DNA from: Pantoea eucrina
GTDB taxonomy: Bacteria; Pseudomonadota; Gammaproteobacteria; Enterobacterales; Enterobacteriaceae
Direction of reading: 5' to 3'
NCBI RefSeq assembly: GCF_001691555.1
Contig: NZ_MAYN01000002.1
Coordinates: 1 to 64,000, forward strand
DNA: 64,000 bases
Under the pieces are notes generated by a model. It did not search any database. It saw nothing but the letters and a program-made list of their open reading frames with translations, and was not told the DNA's origin. Within the stretch, counting starts at the first letter, position 1; every line of letters starts with the position of its first letter. Positions 50,476-57,044 of the stretch are shown in pieces. Made by a program: the position numbers and the translations under genes.

Positions 50476-50628
50476 ATGACCTATCTTTGGACCAAACCCT
50501 CACTCAAGCGTGCCATCATCTCTAAAGCTGATTACTCAGCGCAGGGGTTCCGCAGGACCATCCTGCCATCGTTCAAGCACATCCCTGGCATCTGCCGGAA
50601 ACTGGGCTTTAACCTCGCAGTAGAGTAA
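50476..50628 (+). CDS. Small basic protein, 50 aa
   Basis: MTYLWTKPSLKRAIISKADYSAQG is followed by RRTILPSFKHIPGICRKLG. It has a good CGGAG site and a terminator right after, so it has its own transcript end. Very basic; possibly nucleic-acid binding. Confidence 0.6.
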   Translation: MTYLWTKPSLKRAIISKADYSAQGFRRTILPSFKHIPGICRKLGFNLAVE

Positions 50629-50635
50629 TCAACCT

Positions 50636-50671
50636 CACCGGTGTGCCTATGGCATGCCGGTGCTATTTTTT
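50636..50671 (+). terminator. Rho-independent terminator
   Basis: CACCGG/CCGGTG with an inner GTGCC/GGCAT stem and a TATTTTTT tail. Confidence 0.8.
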
Positions 50672-50673
50672 GT

Positions 50674-50705
50674 CATACTTCACACTTATGAAGTATGATG
50701 TGTGA
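50674..50705. repeat. Heptad inverted repeat, copy 3
   Basis: CATACTTC (50674-50681) is an exact inverted repeat of GAAGTATG (50690-50697), and TCACAC/GTGTGA is a second one. It lies between a terminator and the next gene. Confidence 0.55.
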
Positions 50706-50728
50706 TTTCACAATCATGAGACTCAGCC

Positions 50729-50920
50729 ATGACACTGCTACAGGTACTGGAGCCCATGCTATTGCAGGAGGCCACGGGCAAGGGTGCCGGCGTCATCAAC
50801 CTGTGGGTGAAAACCATGAGCCAGTCCCATTCCAATGGTGAGTACTGGACGGCCTCATCCACATTTTACATCAATGCCATGAGGCTCCACCGGATACTGT
50901 ATGACCATGAAAGCGTATGA
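50729..50920 (+). CDS. Early small-protein array member, 63 aa
   Basis: MTLLQVLEPMLLQEATGKGAG, then a Ser/Trp-rich middle and NAMRLHRILYDHESV. It has the shared N-terminal helix pattern but a poor ribosome site. Overlaps the next gene. Confidence 0.5.
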   Translation: MTLLQVLEPMLLQEATGKGAGVINLWVKTMSQSHSNGEYWTASSTFYINAMRLHRILYDHESV

Positions 50921-51107
50921 CATCCTTCACCTAGTGAGGCTGTCCACCAATGAATATATCCCTGTAGTTCAGGCCATCGTACATATGTTTGATGCCTCAC
51001 ATTCCGTGACCAGAGATATGTGCTCCATACAGGACACGCGCACACTCGCGAAATTCGCTAAGGAGCTCAGTGAAATCAGCTCAGATATTCGCAATGGCAA
51101 TCAGTAA
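50907..51107 (+). CDS. Early array A protein, 66 aa
   Basis: MKAYDILHLVRLSTNEYIPVV aligns with MKAAEILILIR of the members just downstream. The C-terminus has TRTLAKFAKELSEI, the place of the LAxAIYE helix. The start is set by that alignment; an ATG two codons earlier is possible. Confidence 0.6.
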   Translation: MKAYDILHLVRLSTNEYIPVVQAIVHMFDASHSVTRDMCSIQDTRTLAKFAKELSEISSDIRNGNQ

Positions 51108-51249
51108 TCCCTCATCAACGGAAAACAGCCTTATAACCGATATTATATATGACCTGTGGTTAGAGCATGTGGCAATGCTGAGTATCGCCCCCTGCGTTGC
51201 CGCTGCTAATTTAGCAAGGAGTATCTATGAAGGCAGCACAGATATATAG
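51094..51249 (+). CDS. Early array A protein, 51 aa
   Basis: A member with a changed N-terminus (MAISNPSSTENSLITDIIYDLW) but the conserved end NLARSIYEG. It overlaps its neighbours by 14 and 23 bases in other frames. Confidence 0.55.
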   Translation: MAISNPSSTENSLITDIIYDLWLEHVAMLSIAPCVAAANLARSIYEGSTDI

Positions 51250-51376
51250 CGCCATACTCACCGAGTCCGCACTTTATAACCGCATCAACACCCTGTGGCG
51301 AATTTACCGTACGCAGGGGGCAGAACATATTATGACACTGAGTAATGTTGGGAAGGTAATATATGCGAGCCGCTGA
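51227..51376 (+). CDS. Early array A protein, 49 aa
   Basis: MKAAQIYSAILTESALYNRI, with a C-terminus of VGKVIYASR. AAGGAG lies 6 bases ahead. It overlaps the next member by 14 bases, the stop sequence reading as MRAAE in the next frame. Confidence 0.65.
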   Translation: MKAAQIYSAILTESALYNRINTLWRIYRTQGAEHIMTLSNVGKVIYASR

Positions 51377-51539
51377 GATATTCATCCTCATGCGGGGATC
51401 TTTATTGGCACGCGAATCAGGCAGCACAGCAGGAATATTATCCCAGCGCTGGACAGAGTATTACCGCCAGCATGTTCCCAATCCTTATCCGAGCAGGAAC
51501 CTGTCCCGGTTAGCGAGTGCAATATATGAAAGCCGCTGA
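51363..51539 (+). CDS. Early array A protein, 58 aa
   Basis: MRAAEIFILMRGSLLARESG, ending NLSRLASAIYESR. It is clearly paralogous to the next gene (MKAAEILILIR..., LATLAKAIYDAP). The 14-base overlap is ATGAAAGCCGCTGA: IYESR-stop in one frame, MKAAE in the other. Confidence 0.7.
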   Translation: MRAAEIFILMRGSLLARESGSTAGILSQRWTEYYRQHVPNPYPSRNLSRLASAIYESR

Positions 51540-51705
51540 AATCCTCATACTGATCCGCTGCTCCAGGCTCTATCCCGACGCCGACCACCTGCTGCTGCTC
51601 CTCTGGAGCAGCCTGCGCAGTGTCACCAAGCGCGGCGGTACATGGTCGCTGCTACGCTCCAGCGAGCTGGCCACACTGGCCAAAGCCATCTATGATGCGC
51701 CCTGA
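51526..51705 (+). CDS. Early array A protein, 59 aa
   Basis: MKAAEILILIRCSRLYPDADH, LLLLLWSSLRSV, then SELATLAKAIYDAP. Best-conserved member of array A. After its stop, ATGATGCGCCCTGAC makes only a seven-codon frame, perhaps the remnant of a lost member. Confidence 0.7.
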   Translation: MKAAEILILIRCSRLYPDADHLLLLLWSSLRSVTKRGGTWSLLRSSELATLAKAIYDAP

Positions 51706-51731
51706 CTTCATATAAAGCCCATTATATGAAG
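51706..51731. repeat. CTTCATATA/TATATGAAG inverted repeat
   Basis: A perfect 9-bp inverted repeat with an 8-base spacer, placed in the gap after array A. It shares the TATGAAG heptamer of the other repeat copies. Confidence 0.5.
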
Positions 51732-51753
51732 CTACGAAACAGGAGTGATATCA

Positions 51754-51978
51754 GTGTTTAACTTTCAGACCGTCAGCGCATTTGATAAGCATTATCATCA
51801 TCTGGGCGTCCTGGTGGAGGCCATGCTGGCCAGTCGCGATCGGCAGCTCGAGGAGCTGCTGATCCGCACCTGGTATCTCTCGCGTTTCCCCAAAACCCGC
51901 ATGCCCGTCATCAAAGAGGTCGCAGCGTTCGCTGCTGACGTCGCACGCATACAGGAATCTCTCCATGCCACTCCATGA
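51754..51978 (+). CDS. Early hypothetical protein, 74 aa
   Basis: A GTG start with AGGAG 8 bases ahead. Helical: FDKHYHHLGVLVEAMLASRD, RQLEELLIRTWYLSRF, EVAAFAADVARIQESL. The last helix corresponds to the array A C-terminus. Overlaps the next gene by 14 bases. Confidence 0.6.
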   Translation: MFNFQTVSAFDKHYHHLGVLVEAMLASRDRQLEELLIRTWYLSRFPKTRMPVIKEVAAFAADVARIQESLHATP

Positions 51979-52150
51979 AGTGCTCAAGCTGATCCATGAC
52001 AGCAAACAACAGAACAGGACCGTCTCCAGCGTGCTGTTCACCACCTTCACCCGCTCCATGAAAAACGCCTCAGCTATGCAGCGCGTCAAAGAGTACGGCA
52101 TCTGCATGCACGTACTCGAGGAGCTGTCCGGCGCGCTCACGCTCACCTGA
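51965..52150 (+). CDS. Early array A protein, 61 aa
   Basis: MPLHEVLKLIHDSKQQNRTVSSVLF has the shared N-terminal helix pattern. The C-terminus is CMHVLEELSGALTLT. GGA lies 9 bases ahead. Last gene before the second candidate vRNAP promoter. Confidence 0.6.
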   Translation: MPLHEVLKLIHDSKQQNRTVSSVLFTTFTRSMKNASAMQRVKEYGICMHVLEELSGALTLT

Positions 52151-52172
52151 CCTCCTCTGCGGCCTGGTAGTT

Positions 52173-52191
52173 GCGGCTTCGCCGCTGGCGG
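52173..52191 (+). promoter_or_regulatory. Candidate vRNAP early promoter 2
   Basis: GCGGC-TTC-GCCGC, then TGGC and GG at 52190-52191. A 5-bp stem, 3-base loop and GG start, as in N4 early promoters. It precedes the gene at 52221. Confidence 0.7.
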
Positions 52192-52220
52192 AACCTTCCA
52201 CCACTACCAGGAGCATCATC

Positions 52221-52505
52221 ATGTCCCAGTCAGAACGCCAGTCCCTTGCCATCCGCATGTGGGACCGTCGCCGCATCACCCGCAACATGATCGCCTGTCA
52301 CCTCAGTGATATGCAGCTGCGTCAGCGCTTCCTCGAAAGCGCGGAGAAGATGCTGGCACGCTTTGACGCCGGTGATTCCCGTGAGCCGGAGCGCGAGCCG
52401 TTCGTACGATCGCTGCTCCAGGCGCTCACCGAGCTCGACTTCCGCAAGATCAACCGTGCCGTCTTCAATGACATGCGATCGCATTACGACACGTCAAAAG
52501 CCTGA
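52221..52505 (+). CDS. Early protein, basic, 94 aa
   Basis: GGAG lies 7 bases before the start and a candidate vRNAP promoter 30 bases before. The protein is helical and Arg-rich (MSQSERQSLAIRMWDRRRITRN). It is not related to arrays A or B. Likely one of the strongly made early proteins; function unknown. Confidence 0.75.
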   Translation: MSQSERQSLAIRMWDRRRITRNMIACHLSDMQLRQRFLESAEKMLARFDAGDSREPEREPFVRSLLQALTELDFRKINRAVFNDMRSHYDTSKA

Positions 52506-52541
52506 CCCTGCTATCTGTTCGTCATTACCCGTTTGTGAGTG

Positions 52542-52560
52542 GCGGCTTCGCCGCTGATGG
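52542..52560 (+). promoter_or_regulatory. Candidate vRNAP early promoter 3
   Basis: GCGGC-TTC-GCCGC, then TGAT and GG at 52559-52560. It shares stem and loop with the copy at 52173 and precedes the gene at 52614. Confidence 0.7.
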
Positions 52561-52613
52561 AGAAATATCTCTCCACTTTTAACTTCAAATTCCCCCTTTT
52601 CGGAGACATTATC

Positions 52614-53009
52614 ATGACTGTTATGAATACTAACCTGCTGAACAACGCACTGGTAAAAGGCAACAACATGGCTGGCCAGAACAACGGCCAGCAGCAGCGC
52701 AAGCCTTCGGAGTTCTGGCTGAACATCGGCGTCATGGCCGGCGATGAGTTCATCTCGCTGCCGGTTGGCCTGCCGCTGGACGACATGAAACCGGCGCGCG
52801 CCAATACCAATAACGCAGAGTGGAACCAGATCGCCCAGGCGAAAAACGTTCTGCTCGAGCAGCTCCAGCAGCTGGGCATGCAGCTGGAAGCCGGTAAAGA
52901 AGTCGAGCTAAACCTGACCGTTCAGCTGCGCCGCAGCGCCAAGAACGATGAGCCAGCGCAGAACGACAACCCGCTCGCAGCCGCGGTTATGGCAGCACTG
53001 ACCAAATAA
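52614..53009 (+). CDS. Early conserved-type protein, 131 aa
   Basis: The start at 52614 has GGAG 7 bases ahead. Residues 33-110 (SEFWLNIGVMAGDEFISLPVGLPLDDM, KNVLLEQLQQLGMQLEAGKEVELNLTVQLRR) form what looks like a compact domain. The pattern FWLNIGV...FISLPVGLPLD is familiar from small proteins of other phages, but I know no function. Expressed from its own candidate vRNAP promoter. Confidence 0.75.
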   Translation: MTVMNTNLLNNALVKGNNMAGQNNGQQQRKPSEFWLNIGVMAGDEFISLPVGLPLDDMKPARANTNNAEWNQIAQAKNVLLEQLQQLGMQLEAGKEVELNLTVQLRRSAKNDEPAQNDNPLAAAVMAALTK

Positions 53010-53014
53010 AACAT

Positions 53015-53034
53015 GGGGAGCCTTCGGGCTCCCC
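53015..53034 (+). terminator. Hairpin terminator with weak T-tail
   Basis: GGGGAGCC TTCG GGCTCCCC, then TTAAAAATTT. Confidence 0.65.
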
Positions 53035-53056
53035 TTAAAAATTTCAGGAGATAGTC

Positions 53057-53275
53057 ATGAACCTGGCCTGCATACTGTTCCACCTGCTTTTGAAGCCGCA
53101 GCCGATGATTCAAGCGCTGGAGGATGGCAGCTGGAACTACCACATGAACCATGCCATTAACGGTTACGATCGTCAGGAGCTGACGAAGGCCCTGGACGAC
53201 TACATGAGCGATTACTCAGGTGCGTACGAAGCACTGACACAAGCAATTTATCTGCAGGGAGATAGTCATGCCTGA
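53057..53275 (+). CDS. Early array A-like protein, 72 aa
   Basis: MNLACILFHLLLKPQPMIQALEDG at the start and YEALTQAIYLQGDSHA at the end keep the array A frame of an N-terminal helix plus LxxAIY helix. GGAG precedes the start. Overlaps the next gene by 8 bases. Confidence 0.6.
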   Translation: MNLACILFHLLLKPQPMIQALEDGSWNYHMNHAINGYDRQELTKALDDYMSDYSGAYEALTQAIYLQGDSHA

Positions 53276-53450
53276 ATGGAAAGCCGCGATGATCCTGCCC
53301 ATGCTCTACTTGCATGAGAACCTCATCGTCTGGAACCGCATAGCGCACCAAGTAGAGGAAATGGGCCTGAGCTCATCAGCATTTGCTGCAGCACGCACAA
53401 TAATCACTATATATGACCTGCACCGAACTGAATTAAGGAGTGAGTCGTGA
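53268..53450 (+). CDS. Early array protein, 60 aa
   Basis: MPEWKAAMILPMLYLHENLIVWNRIAH resembles the following protein (FKAGAILPLLYWDLTGRIWSIL), so the two are tandem duplicates. The end ARTIITIYDLHR is the array helix. GGGAG precedes the start. Confidence 0.65.
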   Translation: MPEWKAAMILPMLYLHENLIVWNRIAHQVEEMGLSSSAFAAARTIITIYDLHRTELRSES

Positions 53451-53638
53451 CAGTCGATACAAGCAGCGAACCGTTTAAAGCCGGTGCGATCCTGCCGCTG
53501 CTCTACTGGGATTTAACCGGGCGCATATGGAGCATTCTTCATGAGACGGCAGTTAAGAAAAAGCTGCCTCAGCCCTTTTATCCAGCGCAGCTGGCCGATG
53601 CAATGTACCCGCAGAATGAGGATAAATCATGGAGCTAA
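53447..53638 (+). CDS. Early array protein, 63 aa
   Basis: A GTG start with AAGGAG ahead. FKAGAILPLLYWDLTGRIWSIL matches the previous gene, and the end is AQLADAMYPQNED. Overlaps both neighbours by a few bases. Confidence 0.65.
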   Translation: MTVDTSSEPFKAGAILPLLYWDLTGRIWSILHETAVKKKLPQPFYPAQLADAMYPQNEDKSWS

Positions 53639-53826
53639 TCGATACCGGCAACTGGTATATCAAGCGCAGAAGCGATGGCCTGTGGTTCGCCGGCTTTGCT
53701 GCCGATAACACACCACGCTTTGCCGATCGCAACAGCGCCAAGCCCTACGCTACAGAGGCGGAGGCGAAGCTGCAGGCTGACTTTTTACCCGGAGAAAGCC
53801 ATGTCACTGAACCAGCTGCTGACTGA
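53629..53826 (+). CDS. Early hypothetical protein, 65 aa
   Basis: A beta-like pattern (WYIKRRSDGLWFAGFAADNTPRFADRNSAKPYATEAEAKLQADFL) resembles short DUF-type domains with a W...G.W.F....YxTxxEA layout. GAGGA precedes the start. Unlike the array proteins around it. Confidence 0.65.
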   Translation: MELIDTGNWYIKRRSDGLWFAGFAADNTPRFADRNSAKPYATEAEAKLQADFLPGESHVTEPAAD

Positions 53827-53968
53827 GCTCAGCACCAATATGCGCATAGGCAACCCCATAATGGGAATGTGGATAGACCTGCGTAATGCGCACCATGCCC
53901 GCACCGGTGAGCTTCTCAACGGTGCTCTCATTGCCATGACTAAGAGGATGCAGCATGAGAACCATTGA
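53801..53968 (+). CDS. Early array A-like protein, 55 aa
   Basis: MSLNQLLTELSTNMRIGNPI has the array N-terminus, and ELLNGALIAMTKRM is the C-terminal helix. GGAG lies 6 bases ahead. Overlaps the next gene by 14 bases. Confidence 0.6.
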   Translation: MSLNQLLTELSTNMRIGNPIMGMWIDLRNAHHARTGELLNGALIAMTKRMQHENH

Positions 53969-54161
53969 TGTGCTCTACCACATAGTGCAGGCGAGGGCGC
54001 TGATGCAGTCGCCGCTCATCACCGAGTTCAATCGTCTGGAGCAGCGCTACCCGTTTAACCTGGATATCCATCCCTGCCTGAGGGCGATATGCACCAGCTG
54101 GCACATTCTGCGTGAAGACATTAAAGCAATGAGCCGGGAGGAACACCGTGAACACAACTGA
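53955..54161 (+). CDS. Early array A-like protein, 68 aa
   Basis: MRTIDVLYHIVQARALMQSPLI then a helical C-terminus (LRAICTSWHILREDIKAMSR). AGAGGA precedes the start. The 14-base overlap with both neighbours repeats the array rule. Confidence 0.65.
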   Translation: MRTIDVLYHIVQARALMQSPLITEFNRLEQRYPFNLDIHPCLRAICTSWHILREDIKAMSREEHREHN

Positions 54162-54351
54162 TCTGATGGCGCTGTTCTTCGATAACGCCTTTGACCACAT
54201 AAAGCCGGTTACCATGGCATTACATGATGAAGGGAAGTTCCGCAATCAGCGAGAATACAGCGTGGCGAGCAGCTCTATCGATCATGGTTCATTCTTCTTT
54301 TACACGCTCCTCAGGAAGATGCAAAGCGTGAGGCATGCGGTATGCCATTGA
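54148..54351 (+). CDS. Early array A-like protein, 67 aa
   Basis: A GTG start with GGAGG ahead. MNTTDLMALFFDNAFDHIKPV is the array pattern. The C-terminus FFFYTLLRKMQSVRHA is helical and basic. Confidence 0.6.
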   Translation: MNTTDLMALFFDNAFDHIKPVTMALHDEGKFRNQREYSVASSSIDHGSFFFYTLLRKMQSVRHAVCH

Positions 54352-54545
54352 GCGCGCTGATGCACGAACTACTGCAGCAACCGGATATGGCCCACCTGCT
54401 GGGCGTGAGCCTTTTGAGAAGCGCCCGCTCTGCGGTGTGGAGTGACCTTGATGCTCTCTCAAAAGCTGAGGAGGCAAGTACCCTGCTGCGCATCTTCGAG
54501 CTCGAGTATGTTCAGGATCTGCAGGGCATGAATTATGAAGTATGA
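54342..54545 (+). CDS. Early array A-like protein, 67 aa
   Basis: MPLSALMHELLQQPDMAHLLG, then KAEEASTLLRIFELEYVQDLQ. GAGG lies ahead of the start. It ends inside heptad repeat copy 4. Confidence 0.6.
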   Translation: MPLSALMHELLQQPDMAHLLGVSLLRSARSAVWSDLDALSKAEEASTLLRIFELEYVQDLQGMNYEV

Positions 54546-54562
54546 GGTGTGAAGTATGAAAA
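54533..54562 (+). repeat. Heptad TATGAAG direct repeat, copy 4
   Basis: Four tandem heptamers (TATGAAG, TATGAGG, TGTGAAG, TATGAAA) spanning a stop and the next start at 54556. The GAGG inside it can act as the ribosome site. Confidence 0.6.
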
Positions 54563-54774
54563 CTGCCGACATCATGTGGCTGCTGCTGAAACCAGAAAGC
54601 TATAAATGGCGACATATCGCAGACACTTTCATCGATCTGGATGCGAAAGTCAGTACTATTGCACACGCCGGATATTATGAAATGGCCTCCCTGTTGCTGT
54701 GGGAGCGCCACGAGTTCGGTGAAATCGCCGGCTCGCTGGTGGGCAAGCATTATGAGCCGCGCCTCGTATACTGA
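54556..54774 (+). CDS. Early array A-like protein, 72 aa
   Basis: MKTADIMWLLLKPESYKWRHIAD, close to MKTAEVLLAIK of the Cys array member at 60668. The end is EIAGSLVGKHYEPRLVY. Its ribosome site lies in the heptad repeat. Confidence 0.65.
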   Translation: MKTADIMWLLLKPESYKWRHIADTFIDLDAKVSTIAHAGYYEMASLLLWERHEFGEIAGSLVGKHYEPRLVY

Positions 54775-54830
54775 GCCCTGAGAAATAAAGCCTTTTAAGA
54801 TTCGGCCTAATCCTGATTAAATGCGCTGCG

Positions 54831-54862
54831 CCGTATGCTATGGGGACCCCTCAAAGATACGG
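54831..54862 (+). promoter_or_regulatory. Hairpin covering the next ribosome site
   Basis: CCGTAT (54831-54836) pairs with ATACGG (54857-54862). The GG of the Shine-Dalgarno GGAG for the gene at 54873 lies in the stem. An AT-rich stretch with CCTAATCCTGATTAAA, like the palindrome set, is just upstream. Confidence 0.4.
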
Positions 54863-54872
54863 AGCATCACCC

Positions 54873-55067
54873 ATGCGCATTAACGAAATCCTGAACGACA
54901 TGATCAGCAGCACGCAGAACACCGCGCCGGCCGGTATCCTGGATAGCTTCTACCAGCTGTCCCAGAAATACCCGTTCGCCCTCTACATGGAGAACGCCGA
55001 CGAGCTGGTGCGCAACATGGGTGATTACCGCCAGCTGTGTAAGCAGATGCAGTACCTCTACCACTGA
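54873..55067 (+). CDS. Early array A-like protein, 64 aa
   Basis: MRINEILNDMISSTQNTAPAG, then DSFYQLSQKYPFALYMENADELVRNMGDY. It resembles the protein at 53955 (EFNRLEQRYPFNLDIHP), so the two are duplicates. GGAG precedes the start. Confidence 0.65.
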   Translation: MRINEILNDMISSTQNTAPAGILDSFYQLSQKYPFALYMENADELVRNMGDYRQLCKQMQYLYH

Positions 55068-55081
55068 GCCAGGAGGCCATC

Positions 55082-55249
55082 ATGAACGCTGCAAACATCG
55101 TTTGGGAGCTGAGTACCGATGCGCGTGCCTGGGTTGGTCTTACAGAGAAACTGCCCGACCTGGACCGTCAGTTCAGTCGGTGCTTTCCGCTGCTGCAGAC
55201 CCTGATAGACATTGATGAGGAGCGTCACTCGCCCGATGAAGCTGTATGA
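55082..55249 (+). CDS. Early array A-like protein, 55 aa
   Basis: MNAANIVWELSTDARAWVGLTEKLPDLDRQF, then PLLQTLIDIDEER. GGAG precedes the start. Overlaps the next gene by 14 bases. Confidence 0.6.
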   Translation: MNAANIVWELSTDARAWVGLTEKLPDLDRQFSRCFPLLQTLIDIDEERHSPDEAV

Positions 55250-55376
55250 GTTTTACCTGAACTGGCACGATGAATCATCCGTACTGCTCTGGCGCGTGCT
55301 GAATGCCGGCAGAGAGCCGCTGCAGTTTGATGAAGCCGCTGTAGCTGCGGAGGAGTTGGTCAATGCGTATTCCTGA
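55236..55376 (+). CDS. Early array A-like protein, 46 aa
   Basis: MKLYEFYLNWHDESSVLLWRVL, then DEAAVAAEELVNAYS. GAGGAG lies 13 bases ahead. A 14-base overlap on each side. Confidence 0.55.
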   Translation: MKLYEFYLNWHDESSVLLWRVLNAGREPLQFDEAAVAAEELVNAYS

Positions 55377-55512
55377 CTGGTTCATCACCTTCCAGCTACA
55401 GAGCGGTGACAAAATCTGGCACACCGTTATCCGGCTGATTGAAGCCGATTGCCTGCACTGGCACGAAGCCATCGAAGACTGCGAAAAACTCACTGCCCGC
55501 ACCGCCGGCTAA
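55363..55512 (+). CDS. Early array A-like protein, 49 aa
   Basis: MRIPDWFITFQLQSGDKIWHTVIRLIEADC, ending AIEDCEKLTARTAG. GCGGAGGAG lies ahead of the start. Probably a paralogue of the previous two genes. Confidence 0.55.
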   Translation: MRIPDWFITFQLQSGDKIWHTVIRLIEADCLHWHEAIEDCEKLTARTAG

Positions 55513-55565
55513 CCGATATACTCCCGCTGACCCCTCGATCACGCATCAACACGCGAGGGTTCCGC

Positions 55566-55748
55566 ATGTATACACCACCCGCCACGGCAACCGCCCTGGA
55601 CATCTACCTGCTCATGTACCCCTGGCTGTGGGAGCGCCTCTTTGAGAGCCTGCTCGCCGCCGGCGAGGAGTATCAGAAGGTGCAGCTCGCACCCACGTAC
55701 GCGCTGGCCCGCCAGCTAAAAGGAATGAAGAATGGCGAAATCCCGTGA
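55566..55748 (+). CDS. Early array A-like protein, 60 aa
   Basis: MYTPPATATALDIYLLMYPWLWERLFESLLAAGEE, then TYALARQLKGMKN. GAGGG, part of a CCCTCG/CGAGGG hairpin, is the ribosome site. Confidence 0.6.
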   Translation: MYTPPATATALDIYLLMYPWLWERLFESLLAAGEEYQKVQLAPTYALARQLKGMKNGEIP

Positions 55749-55893
55749 CCAGCTGGTCGCCTGGATCGTAAATGAAATGCTCAGCCAGACGTATTGCGTC
55801 ACGTCGCTGATGCAGTGCTGCTTTGAGCCGCACATAGTCTGGCCGGCCAAAATGCTGGTGCAGGAGATAATAAATGATCCTGCTGGCCTCTGA
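55732..55893 (+). CDS. Early array A-like protein, 53 aa
   Basis: MAKSRDQLVAWIVNEMLSQTYCVTSLMQCCFEPHIVW, then AKMLVQEIINDPAGL. AAGGA precedes the start. Overlaps its neighbours by 17 and 20 bases. Confidence 0.6.
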   Translation: MAKSRDQLVAWIVNEMLSQTYCVTSLMQCCFEPHIVWPAKMLVQEIINDPAGL

Positions 55894-56068
55894 GCCCACT
55901 CTACAAATCGTGGAGCTGGTGCTGGAGGATGTTAACTCTCCGGTATGGGATCTGCTCTGGGTTAAGCAAAGTTCAAATAGTGAATTTGGGTTAAAACTGG
56001 ACCAACTATATGATTTGGTTTCAGATCTTATCGAAGCATTTACAACTATTAGGATAAGTCTGGTTTGA
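55874..56068 (+). CDS. Early array A-like protein, 64 aa
   Basis: MILLASEPTLQIVELVLEDVNSPVWDLLWVKQ, then LKLDQLYDLVSDLIEAF. GGAG precedes the start. Its 3' end reads TTAGGATAAGTCTGG, a chance or remnant half of the palindrome motif. Confidence 0.6.
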   Translation: MILLASEPTLQIVELVLEDVNSPVWDLLWVKQSSNSEFGLKLDQLYDLVSDLIEAFTTIRISLV

Positions 56069-56124
56069 TCTGCGTTGCGGCAACGTCTATAAAGTGGGGA
56101 TCACCACTATCAGGTTCACCCAAT

Positions 56125-56334
56125 ATGGACATTGCATCAATACTGAGCGACATGACTTCCCCGAAATTTCCGGTGGCCATGTGGGCGCTAAACATGAAAG
56201 TTTCAGAGCATATGGATGATGTGTATCTTGGTGCATTGCTCCCCATGATTAAGGAAATGGCCTCATGCCGGAAAGATCTGCCGCATGCGTTCTCTCCCTT
56301 ATGCTCCGTGACGCCGATGCACAGCATCGAATAG
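56125..56334 (+). CDS. Early array A-like protein, 69 aa
   Basis: MDIASILSDMTSPKFPVAMWALNMKVSEHMDD, then GALLPMIKEMASC. The start at 56125 is chosen to match the array N-terminus; its ribosome site is weak. Confidence 0.5.
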   Translation: MDIASILSDMTSPKFPVAMWALNMKVSEHMDDVYLGALLPMIKEMASCRKDLPHAFSPLCSVTPMHSIE

Positions 56335-56417
56335 CGCTCAACTGGCGGATACTCTACTGTACGCCACTGCCTAAGCAGGCCATCTCAGATATACTGCGCA
56401 TGAAACCCGTCGAGTGA
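56265..56417 (+). CDS. Early array A-like protein, 50 aa
   Basis: MPERSAACVLSLMLRDADAQHRIALNWRILYC, then KQAISDILRMKPVE. AAGGAA lies ahead of the start. It overlaps the previous gene by 70 bases, and its stop lies in the terminator stem. Confidence 0.5.
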   Translation: MPERSAACVLSLMLRDADAQHRIALNWRILYCTPLPKQAISDILRMKPVE

Positions 56418-56436
56418 TCGGCGGGTTTTTCTTTTG
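56403..56436 (+). terminator. Rho-independent terminator between arrays A and B
   Basis: AAACCCG pairs with CGGGTTT, followed by a T-rich tail. Confidence 0.75.
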
Positions 56437-56462
56437 CCCGTACCTATCCGGAGACAACCCCC

Positions 56463-56669
56463 ATGCGGCTCATCGACGTCCTGCAGCTGATGCACACAGC
56501 ACCCACTGAATCCAGCCTCTGCCAGCAACACAACATCCTGCTTTGCGAAACCGATCGCGACACGCATCAGCATGTGAGCTGCGCGAACTGCCCGATCGGC
56601 GCGACGCAAAAAGCGCACTGGACCCTGCACAACCTGCCGCGCCCGCACCTGCTGGATGACCTGAAATGA
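56463..56669 (+). CDS. Cys4 array (B) protein 1, 68 aa
   Basis: MRLIDVLQLMHTAPTESSLCQQ begins with the shared helix and first Cys. Then LLCETDRD and VSCANCPI give the second to fourth Cys. Four cysteines suggest a zinc-binding knuckle. GGAG precedes the start. First of a run of overlapping paralogues. Confidence 0.75.
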   Translation: MRLIDVLQLMHTAPTESSLCQQHNILLCETDRDTHQHVSCANCPIGATQKAHWTLHNLPRPHLLDDLK

Positions 56670-56872
56670 ACCAGCTGATTGAGGTGCTCACCCTGATTCA
56701 GCGTACCGAAGGCGCAAACAACTGGGATATCTGCGATGAGATCCGCAGCTCGCTGTCTAATATGCGCGTCTGCCCGCTGGGCGCCGGCGCCATAGGCGAC
56801 CCGCAGTGTAAGGGGTGTGCGCTGAACCAACATGCCGACTGGCTGGAGGATCTGCTCGTTGAAACTCATTGA
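56666..56872 (+). CDS. Cys4 array (B) protein 2, 68 aa
   Basis: MNQLIEVLTLIQRTEGANNWDICDE, VCPLG and QCKGCALNQ. The last motif has Ala where most members have Pro. ATGA overlap with protein 1. Confidence 0.75.
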   Translation: MNQLIEVLTLIQRTEGANNWDICDEIRSSLSNMRVCPLGAGAIGDPQCKGCALNQHADWLEDLLVETH

Positions 56873-57044
56873 GATCCTGCAGCTCACTGCCGGCAAATTC
56901 GATACCGGTAAGCATGACCAGTCATATTGTCAGCTCCTGTCGAACCATGACATCACACTGGAATGCCGGGATGTAGCCTGCCATAACTGCCCGCTCAACC
57001 GTAAGCGCCAGCTGCTAAAGGAGATGGACGTTGCGACTCATTGA
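56859..57044 (+). CDS. Cys4 array (B) protein 3, 61 aa
   Basis: A TTG start with GGAGGA 8 bases ahead. LKLIEILQLTAGKF (first residue read as Met), SYCQLLS, then LECRDVACHNCPLNRK. The 14-base overlap with protein 2 is TTGAAACTCATTGA. Confidence 0.75.
   Translation: MKLIEILQLTAGKFDTGKHDQSYCQLLSNHDITLECRDVACHNCPLNRKRQLLKEMDVATH

Noticed and set aside
51706-51731. CTTCATATA inverted repeat as a terminator
   Set aside because: AT-rich weak stem and no T-run; kept as a repeat only.
56047-56062. TTAGGATAAGTCTGG as another palindrome copy
   Set aside because: Only half the motif, inside the end of a coding frame.
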